Source of the DNA: Jiangella gansuensis DSM 44835
GTDB taxonomy: Bacteria; Actinomycetota; Actinomycetes; Jiangellales; Jiangellaceae
Reading direction: 5' to 3'
Assembly (NCBI RefSeq): GCF_000515395.1
Contig: NZ_KI911782.1
Location: 3,904,606-3,968,605, forward strand
Length of the DNA: 64,000 nt
In this document: one piece after another, positions 62,192 through 64,000 of the stretch
Layout: every line of letters starts with the position of its first letter
Numbering within the stretch: the stretch's first letter is position 1
Translations under genes and position numbers: made by a program
Notes under the pieces: generated by a model
Seen by the model: the letters and a program-made list of their open reading frames with translations, nothing else
Database searches by the model: none
What the model was told of the DNA's origin: nothing

Positions 62192-63255
62192 CGACCCGTC
62201 CCTTCCGCCTGCTCGCTTGCATCACGACCGCCCGACGAGGACACGTCTGGATGGCGGCTCGGGGCCAATACCGGATGGTGGCATGCGACGCGCCGCGGCC
62301 CGTCGCGGTCGAGAGCCGGCCGAAGCAGGCATTCGTCGTTTGCGTGTGCACAGCGATCGCGGAATCGGCAACCGGTCAGGAAGTCGCCTGGCTGATGCAC
62401 ATGGCCCGGAATGGGGGCCAGCCTTGGCCAGCGTTCTTCGAGGCTGACGCTGGCTTTGAGCAGTCCTGCCGTGTACGGATGCCGAGGGCGGGCGAGCACG
62501 TCCTTGGTAGGTCCTGCCTCCACGACCTGCCCGGCATAGAGGACGATGATGCGGCTGGTGACCTCTGAAACGAGCGCGAGATCGTGGCTCACGAACATCA
62601 GGGCGAACTGTCGGCTGCGCTGGAGACCCTGGAGTAGTTCCACAACCTGCCTCTGGATCGTGACGTCCAGCGCCGTGGTCGGCTCATCGGCGATGATCAA
62701 GTCAGGATCTCGGGCGAGGCCCAGGGCGATCAGCACTCGCTGTCGTTGGCCGCCGGAAAGCTGATAGGGCCGGGAGCGCAGGATCCTTGCGGTATCGCGC
62801 AGGCCCACGGACGTCAGTAAGTCGTCAGGGTTTGATGTGGAGCCGAGCGCGCAGATCTGGCGAAGCTGTGCACCCACTGTCATACCTGGGTTGAGACTGC
62901 TCGTGGCGTCCTGGTAGACCACGCCGACTCCTGCGCCACGCTTGCGGCGACGGCCGCGTCTGGACATGGTCCGAACGTCCTGACCGCGGAACTCGACCGT
63001 GCCGGTCCATTCGGCAGATGTCGGCAGGAGATCGGCGGCCGCCAGTCCGAGCAGTGACTTCCCACAACCAGATTCACCGACGACTGCGACGGCCTCTCCG
63101 AGGAAGATCTCTAGATCGATGCCATCAAGAATCGCCACGTGGCCGTACCGTTGTGGAAAGCGCACGCGCAAGTCCCTGACCGCCAGGAGCGGCACGCCGC
63201 TCGGGCCGTCTAGGCCGGTACCACCCGGCTCGGCTGAAGCCTTCCACAGCATCAT
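62188..63255 (-). CDS. Peptide-type ABC importer ATPase, DppD/OppD-like
   Basis: The 355-residue ATPase has Walker A GESGCGKSLL (the usual final Ser/Thr is followed by L), VYQDATSSLNPGMTVGAQLR, signature LSGGQRQRV, Walker B LIIADEPTTALDVT and switch His in FVSHDLALV. The C-terminal TGCRFRDRCAHANDECLLRP holds the Cys set typical of OppD/OppF, often linked to an Fe-S cluster. The ATG at 63255 follows GGAGTG. It leads the operon. Confidence 0.92.
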   Translation of the reverse strand: MMLWKASAEPGGTGLDGPSGVPLLAVRDLRVRFPQRYGHVAILDGIDLEIFLGEAVAVVGESGCGKSLLGLAAADLLPTSAEWTGTVEFRGQDVRTMSRRGRRRKRGAGVGVVYQDATSSLNPGMTVGAQLRQICALGSTSNPDDLLTSVGLRDTARILRSRPYQLSGGQRQRVLIALGLARDPDLIIADEPTTALDVTIQRQVVELLQGLQRSRQFALMFVSHDLALVSEVTSRIIVLYAGQVVEAGPTKDVLARPRHPYTAGLLKASVSLEERWPRLAPIPGHVHQPGDFLTGCRFRDRCAHANDECLLRPALDRDGPRRVACHHPVLAPSRHPDVSSSGGRDASEQAEGTGR

Positions 63256-63565
63256 GAGGCACTCCGACCCTGTAGTGAGTCGCTGAGTGAAATGATTAGT
63301 TCGATAGCCAGAATACAACAACCTTCCAAGAGCGTGTCTGCGGGTGGTGAGCTGGAGCCCGTGCGGTGCGCCGACCTGGGCGCGGACCTTCGCAACGAGC
63401 GCAGCTCGCGCTACTGGCGAGACACGGCGATTGCGGCAGCTCGCGATAGAACTGCCGCCGTCGCGGATCAATCCGTTGCTGTAGTCGTCTGTCCGTCGGA
63501 CTGCGACGGGCACGGTTTCGTGCTCTAATATCGCCGCGACCGGTGTCGCCGACCTGTGGTGATAC
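63256..63565. other. Intergenic region upstream of the ATPase operon
   Basis: No gene is supported. On the minus strand TTGTTG (63321-63316), 17 bases, then TAATCA (63298-63293) is a possible sigma-70-like promoter for the ATPase genes, though the -10 match is poor. A plus-strand frame at 63292-63528 (78 codons) has no ribosome site or recognisable content. Confidence 0.35.
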
Positions 63566-64000
63566 TTATGCGATGGTTAGGTAGCCGGTCTCGACGAGGT
63601 ATCCAGACATGTCCGCGAGATGCTCGTAGCGGGTGATGAGTCCGTTATGGACATTGAAGACCATGGCGCCATAGTTCCACTCCGAAAATCCACTGTACCG
63701 TTCCTGGAGAAGTACGACGACGCGGGTGCCTTCCGCGTTCGAGAAATACTCGAGTGGCGCGCCGACCTCCCATTTGACCAGCGATCCCTGCCCGACCTCT
63801 TTGACGTCCACCTGCCCTTTCCCGCCGGACCAGGCCTCCATCATCTCAACTTTCCCCTGCTCTTTTCCGACCACGCTCCAAGGCGGCCGCGAGTAGTCGC
63901 CATCGTGCGGCGACACGGTGGTGCGGGTGATGAACACGAAGTCATCAGAAAGGGAGTCATAGAACGGTTGGTAGTCAATGGTTCGCACTTCAAGCCCATC
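63566..64000 (-). CDS. SnoaL-like / NTF2-fold protein (5' end outside window)
   Basis: The frame is open to the window edge, so the start lies beyond base 64000; 144 residues are visible. YDSLSDDFVFITRTTVSPHD, EMMEAWSGGKGQVDVKEVGQ and YGAMVFNVHNGLITRYEHLA, ending in a hydrophobic GYLTIA, fit a SnoaL-like or ketosteroid-isomerase-like fold. Such proteins bind small hydrophobic molecules and catalyse isomerisation, cyclisation or hydrolysis. No function can be set. It resembles the gene at 3382-3843 only in fold. Confidence 0.65.
   Translation of the reverse strand, partial: DGLEVRTIDYQPFYDSLSDDFVFITRTTVSPHDGDYSRPPWSVVGKEQGKVEMMEAWSGGKGQVDVKEVGQGSLVKWEVGAPLEYFSNAEGTRVVVLLQERYSGFSEWNYGAMVFNVHNGLITRYEHLADMSGYLVETGYLTIA

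Noticed and set aside
63292-63528. 78-codon plus-strand frame before the ATPase operon
   Set aside because: No ribosome site, no recognisable sequence, and it would lie across the likely promoter of the divergent operon.

Overview
The window looks like the chromosome of a high-GC actinomycete. Codons end mostly in G or C, and GTG starts and 4-nt start/stop overlaps are common. It carries an AfsR-type SARP regulator, a DrrA/DrrB-like exporter, Tat-type lipoproteins and a stand-alone LigD polymerase domain. Jiangella or a relative would fit, but that is only a guess. No rRNA, tRNA, CRISPR array or intact insertion sequence was seen. 

Bases 1-10.7 kb hold the end of a probable GH38 alpha-mannosidase, a TetR-controlled ABC exporter, a SnoaL-like protein, a broken Rid-family gene and a five-gene sugar import operon (binding protein, two permeases, ATPase, PHP/CehA hydrolase) with a divergent GntR/HutC regulator. 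Bases 10.8-19.2 kb hold a three-gene operon of related membrane proteins of unknown role, a DrrAB-like exporter preceded by SARP-style direct repeats, and the SARP gene itself. Bases 19.3-26.4 kb hold a TetR/MFS/serine-hydrolase block flanked by two 169-bp direct repeats about 94% identical, an M3 oligopeptidase, the LigD polymerase domain and a cold-shock protein. 

Bases 26.4-34.6 kb are an unusual regulatory and metabolic locus. It has a B12-binding radical SAM enzyme, a tryptophanase, a small XRE protein, an AraC-type regulator, a truncated AraC-like paralog without its DNA-binding domain, and a single protein that appears to fuse XRE, winged-helix, degenerate MNT nucleotidyltransferase and HEPN modules. 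A CBS-sugar nucleotidyltransferase follows. 

Bases 35-47.3 kb have visibly lower GC. They look like a rhamnoside or aryl-glycoside utilisation locus: peptide-type ABC importer, GH78 rhamnosidase, FAD oxidoreductase, Gfo/Idh/MocA oxidoreductase and a TIM-barrel isomerase, with a pyruvyl-transferase-like gene between. Bases 47.4-59.7 kb return to high GC. Here a GT1 glycosyltransferase stands divergent to a ten-gene operon that joins acyl-CoA enzymes (3-hydroxyacyl-CoA dehydrogenase, acyl-CoA dehydrogenase, two MaoC-like hydratase parts), an atypical ThDP enzyme, and amino-sugar enzymes of the LegB/LegC/NeuD/LegG type. My reading is that this operon makes an unusual acylated or branched amino sugar for the glycosyltransferase to attach; this is inference. 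Bases 59.7-64 kb again have lower GC and hold a second peptide-type binding protein, the two ATPases missing from the 35-38.7 kb importer, and a partial SnoaL-like gene.
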